A DNA stretch of 64,000 nucleotides, taken from NCBI GenBank assembly GCA_035873375.1, contig JAYWMQ010000002.1, forward strand, positions 1 to 64,000, written 5' to 3'. Source of the stretch: Nitrospirota bacterium. Its GTDB lineage: Bacteria; Nitrospirota; Thermodesulfovibrionia; Thermodesulfovibrionales; JdFR-85. The notes beneath the pieces were generated by a model. It made no database searches and was not told the origin of the DNA. It saw only the letters and a program-made list of their open reading frames with translations. Each line of letters begins with the position of its first letter. Positions within the stretch are counted from its first letter, which is position 1. Below are positions 25,229 through 33,926 of this stretch, one piece after another. The position numbers and the translations under genes are program-made.

Positions 25229-27352
25229 ATGGGCTTCTGGAACAATATAAAAAGAGATTTTCAGGCAGTCTTTGAGAGGGATCCTGCAGCAAGGAACAGG
25301 CTGGATGTCATGCTCAGTTATCCGGGATTTCATGCCATCCTCTGTCATAGAATAAACCACATACTGTGGCAGAAGAAGATCCCCGTCCTGCCCCGGCTTG
25401 TATCCAATATTGTCAGGCTGATGACCGGGATCGAGATACACCCGGGGGCAAAAATAGGAGCGGGGTTCTTTATAGACCACGGGATGGGGGTAGTGATAGG
25501 GGAGACGGCAGAGATCGGGGAGGACTGCCTCCTGTATCAGGGCGTTACCCTCGGGGGGACGGGAAAGGAGAAAGGCAAGCGCCATCCCACACTCGGAAAA
25601 CGTGTTGTGGTGGGTGCCGGGGCAAAGGTGCTTGGTGCCATCAGGATAGGCGATTATGCTAAGATAGGGGCCAATGCCGTGGTGCTGAACGAGGTCCCTG
25701 ACGACTCCATTGTTGTCGGTGTTCCAGGCAGGGTTATAAAGAAGAAGATAATGAGGGTTACTGATCACGGTGTGGAAGAGGTGCTTGATCATGTCCATAT
25801 GCCGGACCCTGTGGAAGACAGGTTTAAGGAGCTCGAGAGCTACATCGGTCACATTGAAAAAAGGATAGAGCAACTTGAAGGTAAGGGAGGAAGGATGAGA
25901 GTTTATAATACCCTCTCAGGGAAGAAGGAGGAGTTTGTTCCCCTCGAACCTGGGAAGGTTAAAGTATATGTCTGTGGCGTGACGGTCTATGATTACTGCC
26001 ATATAGGACATGCAAGGAGCGCCATAGTCTTTGATGTTATGAGACGCTACTTCAGGTATAAGGACTTTCAGGTCAGGTATGTCAGGAACTTTACTGATAT
26101 TGATGACAAGATTATCCGCCGTGCACAGGAAGAGGGAATACCCTGGAATGAGGTGGTAAGGAAATATACAGAGGAGTATTACAGGGATATGGATGCCCTT
26201 GGTGTGGAGAGGGCGGATGTTGAGCCCAGGGCAACCGAGCATATTCCGGAGATAACAGAGATGGTCAGGACCCTTATAGACAAGGGATATGCCTATGAGA
26301 TTAATGGCGATGTATATTTTGAGGTCAACAGGTTTCCCGGATACGGCAAGCTCTCCAAGAGGTCAATGGATGAGCTGGTTGCCGGGGCGAGAGTTGAGGT
26401 GGACGAAAGGAAGAAAAACCCGCTCGATTTTGCACTGTGGAAGGCAGCCAAGGAGGGTGAGCCTGCATGGGACAGCCCCTGGGGGCCGGGAAGACCTGGC
26501 TGGCATATAGAGTGCTCGGCAATGAGCATAAAACACCTTGGTGAGACCTTTGACATCCATGGCGGTGGGGCTGACCTGATATTTCCTCACCACGAGAACG
26601 AGATCGCCCAGTCTGAGGCCTGCACCGAAAAACCCTTTGTCAGGTACTGGCTTCATAACGGCTTCATAACGATATCCAAAGAGAAGATGTCCAAATCCCT
26701 GGGTAACTTCTTTACCATAAGGGAGATCCTGGAGAGATTTGCCCCTGAGGTTATAAGGGCCTTTATCCTCTCAACCCATTACAGGAGCCCGATAGAGTTT
26801 TCAGAGGAACAGCTTCTTGATGCAGAGGTCTCGATCAACAGGTTCTATTCTACGATTATGAGGGTGGAGACCTACCTTGTCAGGATGCCGCAGAAGGTAA
26901 AGACTACTCCGGAGGAGGGATATCTGCAGGAGATGCTCCGGCAGTTCAGGGCAAGGTTTGAGGAGGCGATGGATGATGACTTCAATACAGCCCTTGCCAT
27001 CGGGTACATGTATGAGCTTGTCAGGGAGATTAACCGGTATCTTGACTCAAAACCATCCGGAGGACCTGCAAGGGAATTGCTGCTGGAAGGTATCAGTACC
27101 CTGAGAGAGACGGGCAGGGTTCTGAATATTTTTCAGAGGCCGCCTGAACAGTGGCACTCTTCCCTGCTTAAAACAAAGAAGCTGCCTGTAACAGAGGATG
27201 ATATAAACAGAAAGCTTTCCGAGCGGCAGGAGGCAAGAAAGGCAAAGGACTGGCAGAGGGCGGACTTGATAAGGGATGAACTGTTGAAGGCAGGGATTAT
27301 ACTTGAGGACACCCAGGAGGGCACCATCTGGAGGGTCAAGGTCGGGGAGTGA
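25229..27352 (+). CDS. cysES: Fused serine O-acetyltransferase and cysteinyl-tRNA synthetase
   Basis: One 707-residue frame. Residues 1-222 are a short-type CysE: left-handed beta-helix repeats (IGAGFFIDHGMGVVIGETA, LGGTGKEKGKRHPTLG), acetylating serine from acetyl-CoA. Residues 223-707 are a full-length CysRS: CGVTVYDYCHIGHAR (HIGH and first Zn Cys), HIECSAMS, FPHHENEIAQSEA (Zn His/Glu) and EKMSKSLGN. No stop separates them. The CysRS part starts at ATG 25895 with GGGAGG 4 bases before it, so free CysRS can also be made. The two steps are consecutive in cysteine supply and use. Whether the long protein is the main product or only a missing stop lets ribosomes read on cannot be told. Confidence 0.9.
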   Translation: MGFWNNIKRDFQAVFERDPAARNRLDVMLSYPGFHAILCHRINHILWQKKIPVLPRLVSNIVRLMTGIEIHPGAKIGAGFFIDHGMGVVIGETAEIGEDCLLYQGVTLGGTGKEKGKRHPTLGKRVVVGAGAKVLGAIRIGDYAKIGANAVVLNEVPDDSIVVGVPGRVIKKKIMRVTDHGVEEVLDHVHMPDPVEDRFKELESYIGHIEKRIEQLEGKGGRMRVYNTLSGKKEEFVPLEPGKVKVYVCGVTVYDYCHIGHARSAIVFDVMRRYFRYKDFQVRYVRNFTDIDDKIIRRAQEEGIPWNEVVRKYTEEYYRDMDALGVERADVEPRATEHIPEITEMVRTLIDKGYAYEINGDVYFEVNRFPGYGKLSKRSMDELVAGARVEVDERKKNPLDFALWKAAKEGEPAWDSPWGPGRPGWHIECSAMSIKHLGETFDIHGGGADLIFPHHENEIAQSEACTEKPFVRYWLHNGFITISKEKMSKSLGNFFTIREILERFAPEVIRAFILSTHYRSPIEFSEEQLLDAEVSINRFYSTIMRVETYLVRMPQKVKTTPEEGYLQEMLRQFRARFEEAMDDDFNTALAIGYMYELVREINRYLDSKPSGGPARELLLEGISTLRETGRVLNIFQRPPEQWHSSLLKTKKLPVTEDDINRKLSERQEARKAKDWQRADLIRDELLKAGIILEDTQEGTIWRVKVGE

Positions 27353-28101
27353 ATGACACTCGAAGTAAGGGAACCGGTCTGTGGCTTTACGGCGTTAATT
27401 CAGTAAGAGAGGCGCTTCGTGCTGAAAGGACTGTCCATGAGGTGTATGTTTACAGAGAGAGGACCGACAGGATAAAGAATGAGATTGTTGCCCTTGCAAC
27501 AAAGAGCGGCATCAGGGTAAAATTTGTTGACAAATCTTTTTTTTCAGGATTTCCAAAGGGACATCAGGGAGTAGCAGTCAGGGTGAGTCCTGAAAAGGTG
27601 GTGAGCGTTGAGGACCTTTTCACTATATCCCGCCGCAAAGGAGAGCCTCCTTTCTATCTGATTGTTGACGGGGTGGTCGACCCCGGAAACCTTGGCGCAA
27701 TTATAAGGACGGCAGAAGTCGGGGGCGTACACGGAATCATTCTCCAGAAGAGAAGGGTTGCCTCGGGAGAGACCGTTGCAAAGGCTTCTGCCGGTGCCGT
27801 AGAGTATTTGCCCACTGTGAGAGTCTCTAATATTAAACATGCAATGAGAGAGTTGAGAGAGAAAGGGGTGACAATTTACAGTGCCGAGGCCCAGGCCGAG
27901 GAATTATACTGGGCTGCAGACCTGACCATTCCCCTGGCCTTTGTTGTGGGCTCAGAGGGTAAGGGTATCAGAACAACGGTAAAGCGGTATTGTGACCAAA
28001 TGGTGAAGATACCCGTCCTTGGTAAAATTAACTCACTTAATGTGTCTGTAGCAACAGGAATTCTTGTTTATGAGGCGGTACGCCAGAGGATGTCAGCCTG
28101 A
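27349..28101 (+). CDS. rlmB: 23S rRNA (guanosine-2'-O-)-methyltransferase, SpoU family
   Basis: 250 residues. The N-terminal substrate-binding L30e-like domain (LYGVNSVREALRAERTVHEVYVY ... KGHQGVAVRV) is followed by a SpoU knot domain: LIVDGVVDPGNLGAIIRTAEV, then FVVGSEGKGI and KIPVLGKINSLNVSVATGILVYE (motifs 1-3). In E. coli it methylates G2251 of 23S rRNA. Starts GTG 27349, overlapping the cysS stop as GTGA, so translation is coupled; cysS-rlmB neighbours are common. Confidence 0.93.
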   Translation: MNDTRSKGTGLWLYGVNSVREALRAERTVHEVYVYRERTDRIKNEIVALATKSGIRVKFVDKSFFSGFPKGHQGVAVRVSPEKVVSVEDLFTISRRKGEPPFYLIVDGVVDPGNLGAIIRTAEVGGVHGIILQKRRVASGETVAKASAGAVEYLPTVRVSNIKHAMRELREKGVTIYSAEAQAEELYWAADLTIPLAFVVGSEGKGIRTTVKRYCDQMVKIPVLGKINSLNVSVATGILVYEAVRQRMSA

Positions 28102-28143
28102 TAATACCACTCCCTCTCCAAAATAATACTTGAATTTTTCGGT

Positions 28144-28173
28144 TTGACATTTCTATAATTAATGTCTTATTCT
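28144..28173 (+). promoter_or_regulatory. Candidate promoter for the tRNA-tuf cluster
   Basis: TTGACA (28144-28149) and TATTCT (28168-28173) with an 18-base gap, about 60 bases before the first tRNA. A TATAAT-like word at 28154 is too close to the -35 to pair with it. Confidence 0.5.
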
Positions 28174-28235
28174 ATTAAGTTCCGAAAGGTTCCATATAAA
28201 TTAAATAAAAAATCGAAGGTTTTTGCCCTGTCAAA

Positions 28236-28311
28236 GCCACCGTAGCTCAGCTGGTAGAGCAGCTGATTTGTAATCAGCGGGTCGGGGGTTCGAATCCCTT
28301 CGGTGGCTCCA
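28236..28311 (+). tRNA. tRNA-Thr (anticodon TGT), CCA encoded
   Basis: Acceptor stem GCCACCG/CGGTGGC, discriminator T, genomic CCA. D-arm AGCTCAGCTGGTAGAGC, anticodon loop TTTGTAA with TGT, T-arm with GGTTCGAATCC. The complete cloverleaf pairs. Confidence 0.96.
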
Positions 28312-28364
28312 TATCCGACATGGCAGGGGCAAGCAGTAAATAGTGTGTGCTGCTTGCCGGAAAA

Positions 28365-28449
28365 GGAGAGGTACCCGAGTGGCCAAAGGGGACGGGCTGT
28401 AAACCCGTTGGCTCAGCCTACGGAGGTTCGAATCCTCCCCTCTCCACCA
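28365..28449 (+). tRNA. tRNA-Tyr (anticodon GTA), long variable arm
   Basis: Acceptor GGAGAGG/CCTCTCC, discriminator A, CCA encoded. Anticodon GTA in GGCTGTAAACC. The extended variable arm (TTGGCTCAGCCTACG) marks it as a class II tRNA, in keeping with bacterial tRNA-Tyr. Confidence 0.96.
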
Positions 28450-28546
28450 GCTTGGGTCTTTAGGTTTAATTTAATATAGATAAATTGAAGATGATTGGAC
28501 AGGTTCGGAATTTCCAAAAAACCTGAAATGAAATAATGTTATAGAT

Positions 28547-28621
28547 GCGGGAGTAGCTCAGTGGTAGAGCGTCAGCCTTCCAAGCTGAGGGTCGCGGGTT
28601 CGAATCCCGTTTCCCGCTCCA
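28547..28621 (+). tRNA. tRNA-Gly (anticodon TCC)
   Basis: Acceptor GCGGGAG/TTCCCGC with a G-T pair, discriminator T, CCA encoded. Anticodon TCC in GCCTTCCAAGC. D- and T-arms are standard. Confidence 0.95.
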
Positions 28622-28661
28622 GCAGTTGTTTAAACCTGAGAAGGGGTTTAAGTTTTTTTAT

Positions 28662-28737
28662 GCCCATGTAGCTCAGTCGGCAGAGCACGTCCTTGGTAAG
28701 GACGAGGTCACCGGTTCGATTCCGGTCATGGGCTCCA
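28662..28737 (+). tRNA. tRNA-Thr (anticodon GGT)
   Basis: Acceptor GCCCATG/CATGGGC, discriminator T, CCA encoded; anticodon GGT in CCTTGGTAAGG. Lies 81 bases before tuf, the classic tRNA-Thr/tuf linkage. Confidence 0.96.
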
Positions 28738-28818
28738 GACGCAGACATTATTCGCTGGTCACTGGTAATTTGGTAAGTAGACGACTTTAATGCCCAATGA
28801 CTGAATGAAGGAGGAAAA

Positions 28819-30018
28819 ATGGCGAAGGCAAAATTTGAAAGGACGAAGCCGCATGTAAACGTAGGGACGATAGGGCATGTGGATCACGGAAAGACGACAT
28901 TGACGGCAGCGATAACGAAGGTACTGTCAATGAAGCAGATGGCAGCGTATACGAGCTACGATGAAATAGACAAGGCGCCGGAGGAGAAGGCGAGGGGAAT
29001 AACGATACAGACGGCGCATGTAGAGTACGAGACGGACAAGCGTCACTACGCGCATGTGGACTGTCCGGGACATGCGGACTATGTAAAGAATATGATAACG
29101 GGAGCAGCGCAGATGGATGGTGCAATCCTGGTGGTATCGGCAGCAGACGGGCCAATGCCGCAGACGAGGGAGCACATACTGCTGGCGAGGCAGGTAGGGG
29201 TGCCGTACATAGTGGTATTTATGAACAAGACGGATCAGGTGGATGACCCCGAGCTTCTGGATCTGGTAGATCTGGAGATAAGGGAGCTGTTGAGCAAGTA
29301 TGATTTTCCGGGGGACGAAATCCCGATAATAAGGGGAAGTGCGCTGAAGGCGCTTGAGAGTGAGAGCACGGATACCGAGGCAGAGGAGTACAAGAGCATA
29401 TATGAGTTGATGGATGCGGTGGATGAGTACATAAAGACGCCGGAGAGGCCGATAGACAAGCCGTTTCTGATGCCTATAGAGGATGTATTCAGTATAAGCG
29501 GAAGGGGGACGGTGGTAACGGGCAGGATAGAGCGTGGAGTGGTAAAGGTAGGAGAGGAAGTAGAGATAGTAGGATTTGGTGAGACGCGCAAGACGGTTGC
29601 AACGGGGATAGAGATGTTCAGGAAGATACTGGATGAGGGAAGGGCCGGAGACAACGTAGGAGTGTTGTTGAGAGGAATAGGGAAGGAAGAGGTGGAGCGG
29701 GGCCAGGTGCTGGCAAAGCCCGGGAGCATAACACCGCACAGGAAGTTCAATGCAGAGGTATACGTGTTGACCAAGGAGGAGGGCGGCAGACATACGCCGT
29801 TCTTTAACGGATACAGGCCTCAGTTTTATTTCAGGACAACGGACGTAACGGGAATAGTAACACTGCCTGAGGGAGTGGAGATGGTGATGCCCGGAGATAA
29901 CGTAAATGTAGAGGTTGAGCTGATAACGACCGTGGCAATGGAAGAGGGAGTGAGGTTTGCGATAAGGGAAGGTGGCCGTACTGTAGGCGCTGGTGTTGTT
30001 ACCAAGATAATTGAGTAG
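28819..30018 (+). CDS. tuf: Translation elongation factor Tu
   Basis: GTPase that delivers aminoacyl-tRNA to the ribosome. 399 residues, full length: G1 [21 protein letters not shown] (G3), NKTD (G4, with the usual following QVDD), domain [14 protein letters not shown] and domain [15 protein letters not shown]. Ribosome site GGAGG 7 bases before the ATG. Codon choice differs from its neighbours: strings of ATA, GTA, ACG and AGG, with few CTC/ACC codons. This purine-rich coding strand also leaves long antisense open frames that are not genes. Confidence 0.98.
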   Translation: MAKAKFERTKPHVNVGTIGHVDHGKTTLTAAITKVLSMKQMAAYTSYDEIDKAPEEKARGITIQTAHVEYETDKRHYAHVDCPGHADYVKNMITGAAQMDGAILVVSAADGPMPQTREHILLARQVGVPYIVVFMNKTDQVDDPELLDLVDLEIRELLSKYDFPGDEIPIIRGSALKALESESTDTEAEEYKSIYELMDAVDEYIKTPERPIDKPFLMPIEDVFSISGRGTVVTGRIERGVVKVGEEVEIVGFGETRKTVATGIEMFRKILDEGRAGDNVGVLLRGIGKEEVERGQVLAKPGSITPHRKFNAEVYVLTKEEGGRHTPFFNGYRPQFYFRTTDVTGIVTLPEGVEMVMPGDNVNVEVELITTVAMEEGVRFAIREGGRTVGAGVVTKIIE

Positions 30019-30058
30019 CTTTTATGAAAATAGTATTTCAAGAAAAGGATAAAACGAG

Positions 30059-30211
30059 ATGAGGGATATTATACTTTTACAATGTGCAGAGTGCAGAAAC
30101 AGGAATTACTCAACCATGAAGAACAAGAAGAATACAACGGAAAAACTTCAACTGAAGAAGTATTGCCGTCATTGCAGAAAGCATACTTCTCACAAGGAGA
30201 CAAAGGCGTAG
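30059..30211 (+). CDS. rpmG: 50S ribosomal protein L33
   Basis: A 50-residue basic protein reading [19 protein letters not shown] ... [19 protein letters not shown], the zinc-ribbon (C+) form with two CxxC pairs. The position between tuf and tRNA-Trp/secE is conserved in many bacteria. Only a weak ribosome site (ACGAG) is seen. Confidence 0.93.
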   Translation: MRDIILLQCAECRNRNYSTMKNKKNTTEKLQLKKYCRHCRKHTSHKETKA

Positions 30212-30280
30212 CGATTGAGGATTGACTATTAAGGATTGAAACTGATAATTATCAATCGACAATCGACAATCGACAATATT
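30212..30280. repeat. 7-bp word repeats (GATTGAG/GATTGAC then CAATCGA x3)
   Basis: GATTGAG-GATTGAC-TATTAAG-GATTGAA is followed by CAATCGA-CAATCGA-CAATCGA. The two halves are complementary (GATTG/CAATC) and could fold as one hairpin between rpmG and the tRNA. Confidence 0.6.
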
Positions 30281-30286
30281 ATTGAT

Positions 30287-30363
30287 GGGCCAGTAGCTCT
30301 AACTGGTAGAGCGTCGGACTCCAAATCCGAGGGTTGCGGGTTCGAATCCTGCCTGGCCTGCCA
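30287..30363 (+). tRNA. tRNA-Trp (anticodon CCA)
   Basis: Acceptor GGGCCAG/CTGGCCT (first pair G-T), discriminator G, CCA encoded. Anticodon CCA in GACTCCAAATC. The typical rpmG-tRNA-Trp-secE arrangement supports it. Confidence 0.96.
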
Positions 30364-30437
30364 TATTTTGTATTATGAAAGGGTATGATGTCAGAGATGT
30401 TATTTAATAAATATATTTCAGGAACAGGAATCGGAAA

Positions 30438-30623
30438 ATGTTAAAAGGAATAAAGAATTTCCTAAGAGAAGTAAAGCTGGAGACAAAAAAGGTGCTGTTT
30501 CCAACGAAGGCTGAATTGATAGGTTCAACGTGGGTGGTTATTATATCCACCGTTATTGTTGCGGTATTCCTCGGAATGGTTGATTTTATTTTGTCAAAAT
30601 TTGTGAAATTTATTTTAAGTTAA
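30438..30623 (+). CDS. secE: Preprotein translocase subunit SecE
   Basis: 61 residues, the short single-helix form. The amphipathic KNFLREVKLETKKVLFPTKAELIGST leads into one membrane helix (WVVIISTVIVAVFLGMVDFIL). Part of the SecYEG channel. Ten bases before nusG, as in nearly all bacteria. Confidence 0.95.
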   Translation: MLKGIKNFLREVKLETKKVLFPTKAELIGSTWVVIISTVIVAVFLGMVDFILSKFVKFILS

Positions 30624-30633
30624 GGTAGGGGTA

Positions 30634-31158
30634 ATGGACAAAAACTGGTACGTTGTACATACATATTCCGGATTTGAGGAGAAGGTCAGGGATGCCATAG
30701 AGGATAAGGTAAAGAGAAAGGGGTTGGAAGATAAAATATCCCGTGTGCTTATTCCGACTGAGCGTGTTGTTGAGCTTAAAAGCGGAAAAAAGAAAGAGAC
30801 GGACAAGAAGTTTTATCCCGGATACATCCTGGTGGAGATGGTGCTTGATGACGAGACCTGGCATCTGATAAGGAGTATTCCCCGTGTGACGGGATTTGTT
30901 GGTGGAACCAAGCCTTTAGCCTTGCCTGAAGAGGAGGTTGAGATTGTCCTGCAGCAGTTGGAAAGGGCTCCTCAGCAGCCCCCGAAAACACAGTACCAGC
31001 GGGGAGAGAATGTGCGTATAATTGACGGTCCATTCGCTAACTTTATAGGTGTCGTTGATGAAATAGATATTGATCATGGAAGATTGAAGGTTATGGTGAG
31101 TATCTTCGGAAGGCAGACACCCGTGGAACTCAGTTTTTATCAGGTGGAGAAGACATAG
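30634..31158 (+). CDS. nusG: Transcription termination/antitermination factor NusG
   Basis: 174 residues. The NGN domain starts KNWYVVHTYSGFEEKV and contains PGYILVEM; the C-terminal KOW domain has GENVRIIDGPFANFIGVVDEID. Links RNA polymerase with Rho or ribosomal S10. GGTAGGGG precedes the ATG. Confidence 0.97.
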   Translation: MDKNWYVVHTYSGFEEKVRDAIEDKVKRKGLEDKISRVLIPTERVVELKSGKKKETDKKFYPGYILVEMVLDDETWHLIRSIPRVTGFVGGTKPLALPEEEVEIVLQQLERAPQQPPKTQYQRGENVRIIDGPFANFIGVVDEIDIDHGRLKVMVSIFGRQTPVELSFYQVEKT

Positions 31159-31265
31159 AATCACCAAATTAAGTTCTATAAGAGACAAAAACACGGCAAT
31201 ACGGGCATTACCAAACTTTTTGATAACCTGTTTTCGTGTAACAAAATTTAAAAGGGAGGAACAAA

Positions 31266-31694
31266 ATGGCCAAGGAAGTAATAGCGGAAGTCAGGTTGCA
31301 GATCCAGGCAGGTAAGGCATCGCCGGCCCCGCCTGTAGGTCCTGCCCTTGGTCCCCACGGTATAAATATCATGGACTTTTGCAAGCAGTTCAATGCAAAG
31401 ACCGAGGCAATGGGGGACACGATAATTCCTGCAGTTCTTACTGTATATGCAGACAGGTCCTTTTCCTTTATCACAAAGACTCCGCCTGCCCCTGAGCTTA
31501 TCAAAAAGGCAGCCGGGGTAATAAAGGGGGCTTCAGAGGCAGGAAAAGAGACCGTTGGTAAGATAACCATTGATCAGGCGAAGGAGATCGCCACGACCAA
31601 GATGCCTGACCTTAATGCCTACAGAGTTGATGAGGCTGTAAATATTATTAAGGGCACTGCCAGGAGCATGGGCATCGAGGTGGTTGAAAATTGA
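31266..31694 (+). CDS. rplK: 50S ribosomal protein L11
   Basis: 142 residues, full length. The N-terminal domain reads [33 protein letters not shown] in parts, with the proline-rich helix that thiopeptides target; the C-terminal RNA-binding domain contains [36 protein letters not shown] lies 9 bases before the ATG. Confidence 0.97.
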   Translation: MAKEVIAEVRLQIQAGKASPAPPVGPALGPHGINIMDFCKQFNAKTEAMGDTIIPAVLTVYADRSFSFITKTPPAPELIKKAAGVIKGASEAGKETVGKITIDQAKEIATTKMPDLNAYRVDEAVNIIKGTARSMGIEVVEN

Positions 31695-31744
31695 CGATTG
31701 GTTGCAGTTTGAGGATATAGAGGATCGTCAATCGTAAATCAAAA
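31695..31744. repeat. Inverted 7-bp words between rplK and rplA
   Basis: TTGACGATTGG right after the rplK stop pairs with GATCGTCAATCG before rplA. Same word family as at 30212-30280 and 32697-32803. Confidence 0.5.
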
Positions 31745-31762
31745 AGGAGGACTTTGAGTTTT

Positions 31763-32458
31763 ATGGGTAAAAAGATTATAGAGGCCAGGAAGAAAGTGGA
31801 TACAACGAGGGAATATTTCCTTGATGAGGCTCTGGATATTATAAAGGAGACCTCTTTTGCAAAGTTCGATGAGAGTGTAGACCTTGCTGTAAATTTGGGG
31901 GTTGACCCAAAGAAGTCAGACCAGATTGTCAGAGGGACGGTCTCTCTGCCTTACGGAACAGGCAAGAAGGTTAGGGTTCTTGTTTTTGCCAAAGGTGAAA
32001 AGGAGAAAGAGGCCCTTGAGGCAGGCGCAGATTATGTCGGGGCTGAAGACCTCGTTGAGAAGATACAGAAGGGCTGGCTTGAATTTGACAAGGCCGTGGC
32101 TACCCCGGATATGATGGGGTTAGTCGGGAAGATTGGAAAGATACTCGGTCCAAGGGGATTGATGCCCAACCCGAAACTTGGCACCGTCACCTTTGACGTC
32201 GGGAAGGCGGTTAAGGAGATAAAGGCAGGTAAGGTTGATTTCAGGGTTGAAAAGGGGGGCATTGTTCATATGTCGGTTGGCAAGGTTTCCTTTGATAAGG
32301 AGAAACTATCTGAAAATGTAAAGGTTGCCTTAAGTGCACTTATGAAGGCCAAGCCTGCGGCTGCCAAGGGTAAGTATATAAAGGGAGTCGTTCTTTCCTC
32401 AACCATGGGGCCCGGGATAAAGGTTGATGTAAACACTGTTATAAAAAAGGCTGCTTAA
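31763..32458 (+). CDS. rplA: 50S ribosomal protein L1
   Basis: 231 residues from ATG 31763 (an in-frame TTG at 31754, 3 bases after AAGGAGG, is the alternative and is too close to the ribosome site). Contains [32 protein letters not shown] and [16 protein letters not shown], all universal L1 blocks. Binds 23S rRNA at the exit-site stalk, and in many bacteria represses its own operon. Confidence 0.96.
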   Translation: MGKKIIEARKKVDTTREYFLDEALDIIKETSFAKFDESVDLAVNLGVDPKKSDQIVRGTVSLPYGTGKKVRVLVFAKGEKEKEALEAGADYVGAEDLVEKIQKGWLEFDKAVATPDMMGLVGKIGKILGPRGLMPNPKLGTVTFDVGKAVKEIKAGKVDFRVEKGGIVHMSVGKVSFDKEKLSENVKVALSALMKAKPAAAKGKYIKGVVLSSTMGPGIKVDVNTVIKKAA

Positions 32459-32830
32459 TGTTGGTTGCTGAAGTAGATGCTCATCATGTCCGCTGCTACG
32501 GGGGGTAACAACCTTGACTTTCATTATTCCATTTCAAGTAAGTGAGACCTTGTTAAACAGCCATAGTTAAAAACCATAAAATTGCCGTAAAGTCTCAAAA
32601 CATCAGAACATTGTTCTGTGTCCAGGTATTACCTGGTTAATTTTTCGGTCAGAGACAGCAGGTTCAAATATTAAATGGCAAACGCAGATTCAGGATTTGG
32701 AAAATCTTGAATCATGAATCGTCAATCAGTTTGTCAGCCTGCCGAGGCCCTTGGAATTGTTGATTTGCGATTTGCGATTTTTTTAATCGTCAATCGTCAA
32801 TCTAATTTTGGCGTTGTTGTCTCTGGGAAA
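32459..32830 (+). promoter_or_regulatory. Candidate rplJ (L10) leader RNA region
   Basis: A 370-base gap between rplA and rplJ with no gene. The segment about 32620-32675 (CAGGTATTACCTGG hairpin, then GGTCAGAGACAGCAGGTTCA) resembles the end of the L10-binding leader that lets L10-L12 repress rplJL in other bacteria. The stretch 32697-32803 is made of 7-bp words (AATCGTC, GATTTGC) typical of this genome's spacers. I could not fold the whole region. Confidence 0.45.
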
Positions 32831-32840
32831 GGAGGTAAAT

Positions 32841-33362
32841 CTGAAAACCAGAAAACAGAAGTCCGGAGAACTTGAGGAACTTAAAGAGAAATTTGCAAGG
32901 GCAAAGGGAGTAGTCGTAACAGACTATAAGGGTTTGACAGTTGCCCAGATATCGCAGATGCGAAGGTTGCTCAGGGAGTCGGAGCTCGACTACAGGGTAG
33001 TAAAAAACACCCTTGCAAGGATTGCTGCTGAAGATACACCCGTTTCCGTTGCAAAAGAGCAGTTTGTTGGTCCTGTTGGTATAGCTATCGGATATGATGA
33101 CCCGGTGCTGGTTGCCAAAAAAGTCCTGGAATATGCAAAAGGCAACGACATGTTCGGGGTAAAGGGTGGAGTAATTGAGGGTAAGTTTATGGACCTCAAA
33201 GACTTAAAAAGTGTGGCAAGTCTCCCGCCAAGGGATATTCAGCTTGCAATGCTTGCCGGTACCATGGCTGCCCCGATGTCGAAGATGGCGTCTCTACTTC
33301 AGGCAACCATCCGGAAGTTTGGCTATGCCCTTAACGGGTTGAAAGAAAAGAAGAGTCAATAG
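32841..33362 (+). CDS. rplJ: 50S ribosomal protein L10
   Basis: About 173 residues. The conserved part (ELEELKEKFARAKGVVVTDYKGLTVAQISQMRRLLRE) sits soon after the start. The best initiation signal is AAAGGAGGTAAAT directly before CTG at 32841, giving (M)KTRKQKSGELEEL, which suits L10 length. In-frame TTG codons at 32808-32820 are possible but lack a ribosome site and would put the Shine-Dalgarno inside the coding region. Anchors L7/L12 dimers; C-terminal helix present. Confidence 0.92.
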   Translation: MKTRKQKSGELEELKEKFARAKGVVVTDYKGLTVAQISQMRRLLRESELDYRVVKNTLARIAAEDTPVSVAKEQFVGPVGIAIGYDDPVLVAKKVLEYAKGNDMFGVKGGVIEGKFMDLKDLKSVASLPPRDIQLAMLAGTMAAPMSKMASLLQATIRKFGYALNGLKEKKSQ

Positions 33363-33423
33363 TGCATTGCTGATAAACGTTGACTGATAACAATAACAAT
33401 ATTCCTAAAGGAGGATAGAAAGA

Positions 33424-33804
33424 ATGGCAGAAGTTACAAAGGAGCAGGTTTTTGAATTTATTGATAATATGACAATCCTTGAAATGTCACAGTTTATCAA
33501 GGAGTTTGAAGAGAGGTATGGTGTGGAGGCCGCAGCTCCGGTTGCTATGGCTGCCATGCCTGCAGGTGCCGCTGAGGCCCCTGCTGAAGAGAAGACGAGC
33601 TTTGACGCGGTGCTTACAGCAGTCGGTGACAAGAAGATTCAGGTAATCAAGGTGGTGAGGGAGCTCACCGGTCTTGGCCTGAAGGAGGCAAAGGCTGTAG
33701 TGGACAGTGCGCCGGCACCTGTTAAGGAGGGTGTTTCAAAGGAAGAGGCAGAGGCCGTCAAGGCAAAACTTGAGGAACAGGGAGCAACTGTAGAAATAAA
33801 GTAG
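33424..33804 (+). CDS. rplL: 50S ribosomal protein L7/L12
   Basis: 126 residues. N-terminal dimerisation helices ([25 protein letters not shown]), an alanine-rich hinge ([18 protein letters not shown]) and the C-terminal factor-binding domain ([27 protein letters not shown]). AAAGGAGG precedes the ATG. Confidence 0.97.
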   Translation: MAEVTKEQVFEFIDNMTILEMSQFIKEFEERYGVEAAAPVAMAAMPAGAAEAPAEEKTSFDAVLTAVGDKKIQVIKVVRELTGLGLKEAKAVVDSAPAPVKEGVSKEEAEAVKAKLEEQGATVEIK

Positions 33805-33816
33805 GACCGTTAATCG

Positions 33817-33864
33817 CGTTATACGCTATACTGACGGCATTGTCATAATGTATAGCGTATAACG
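33817..33864 (+). promoter_or_regulatory. Perfect 14-bp hairpin between rplL and rpoB
   Basis: CGTTATACGCTATA (33817-33830) pairs with TATAGCGTATAACG (33851-33864) around a 20-base loop. No U-tract follows, so it is more likely an RNA-processing or attenuation hairpin, like the RNase III site in the E. coli rplL-rpoB gap, than a full terminator. Confidence 0.6.
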
Positions 33865-33926
33865 GCTTAACTATATTTTGATGTGTAATGACGTATTAAC
33901 CAATAACGAATTTTGAAAGGAGAACC

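Noticed and set aside
28927-29793. 288-codon minus-strand open frame opposite tuf
   Set aside because: Lies wholly antisense to an unmistakable EF-Tu gene, has low-complexity Leu/Tyr/Arg/His content and no family likeness. It results from tuf codon choice.
30255-30280. CAATCGA repeats as a CRISPR array
   Set aside because: Units are only 7 bp and tandem with no spacers, and no cas genes are in the window.
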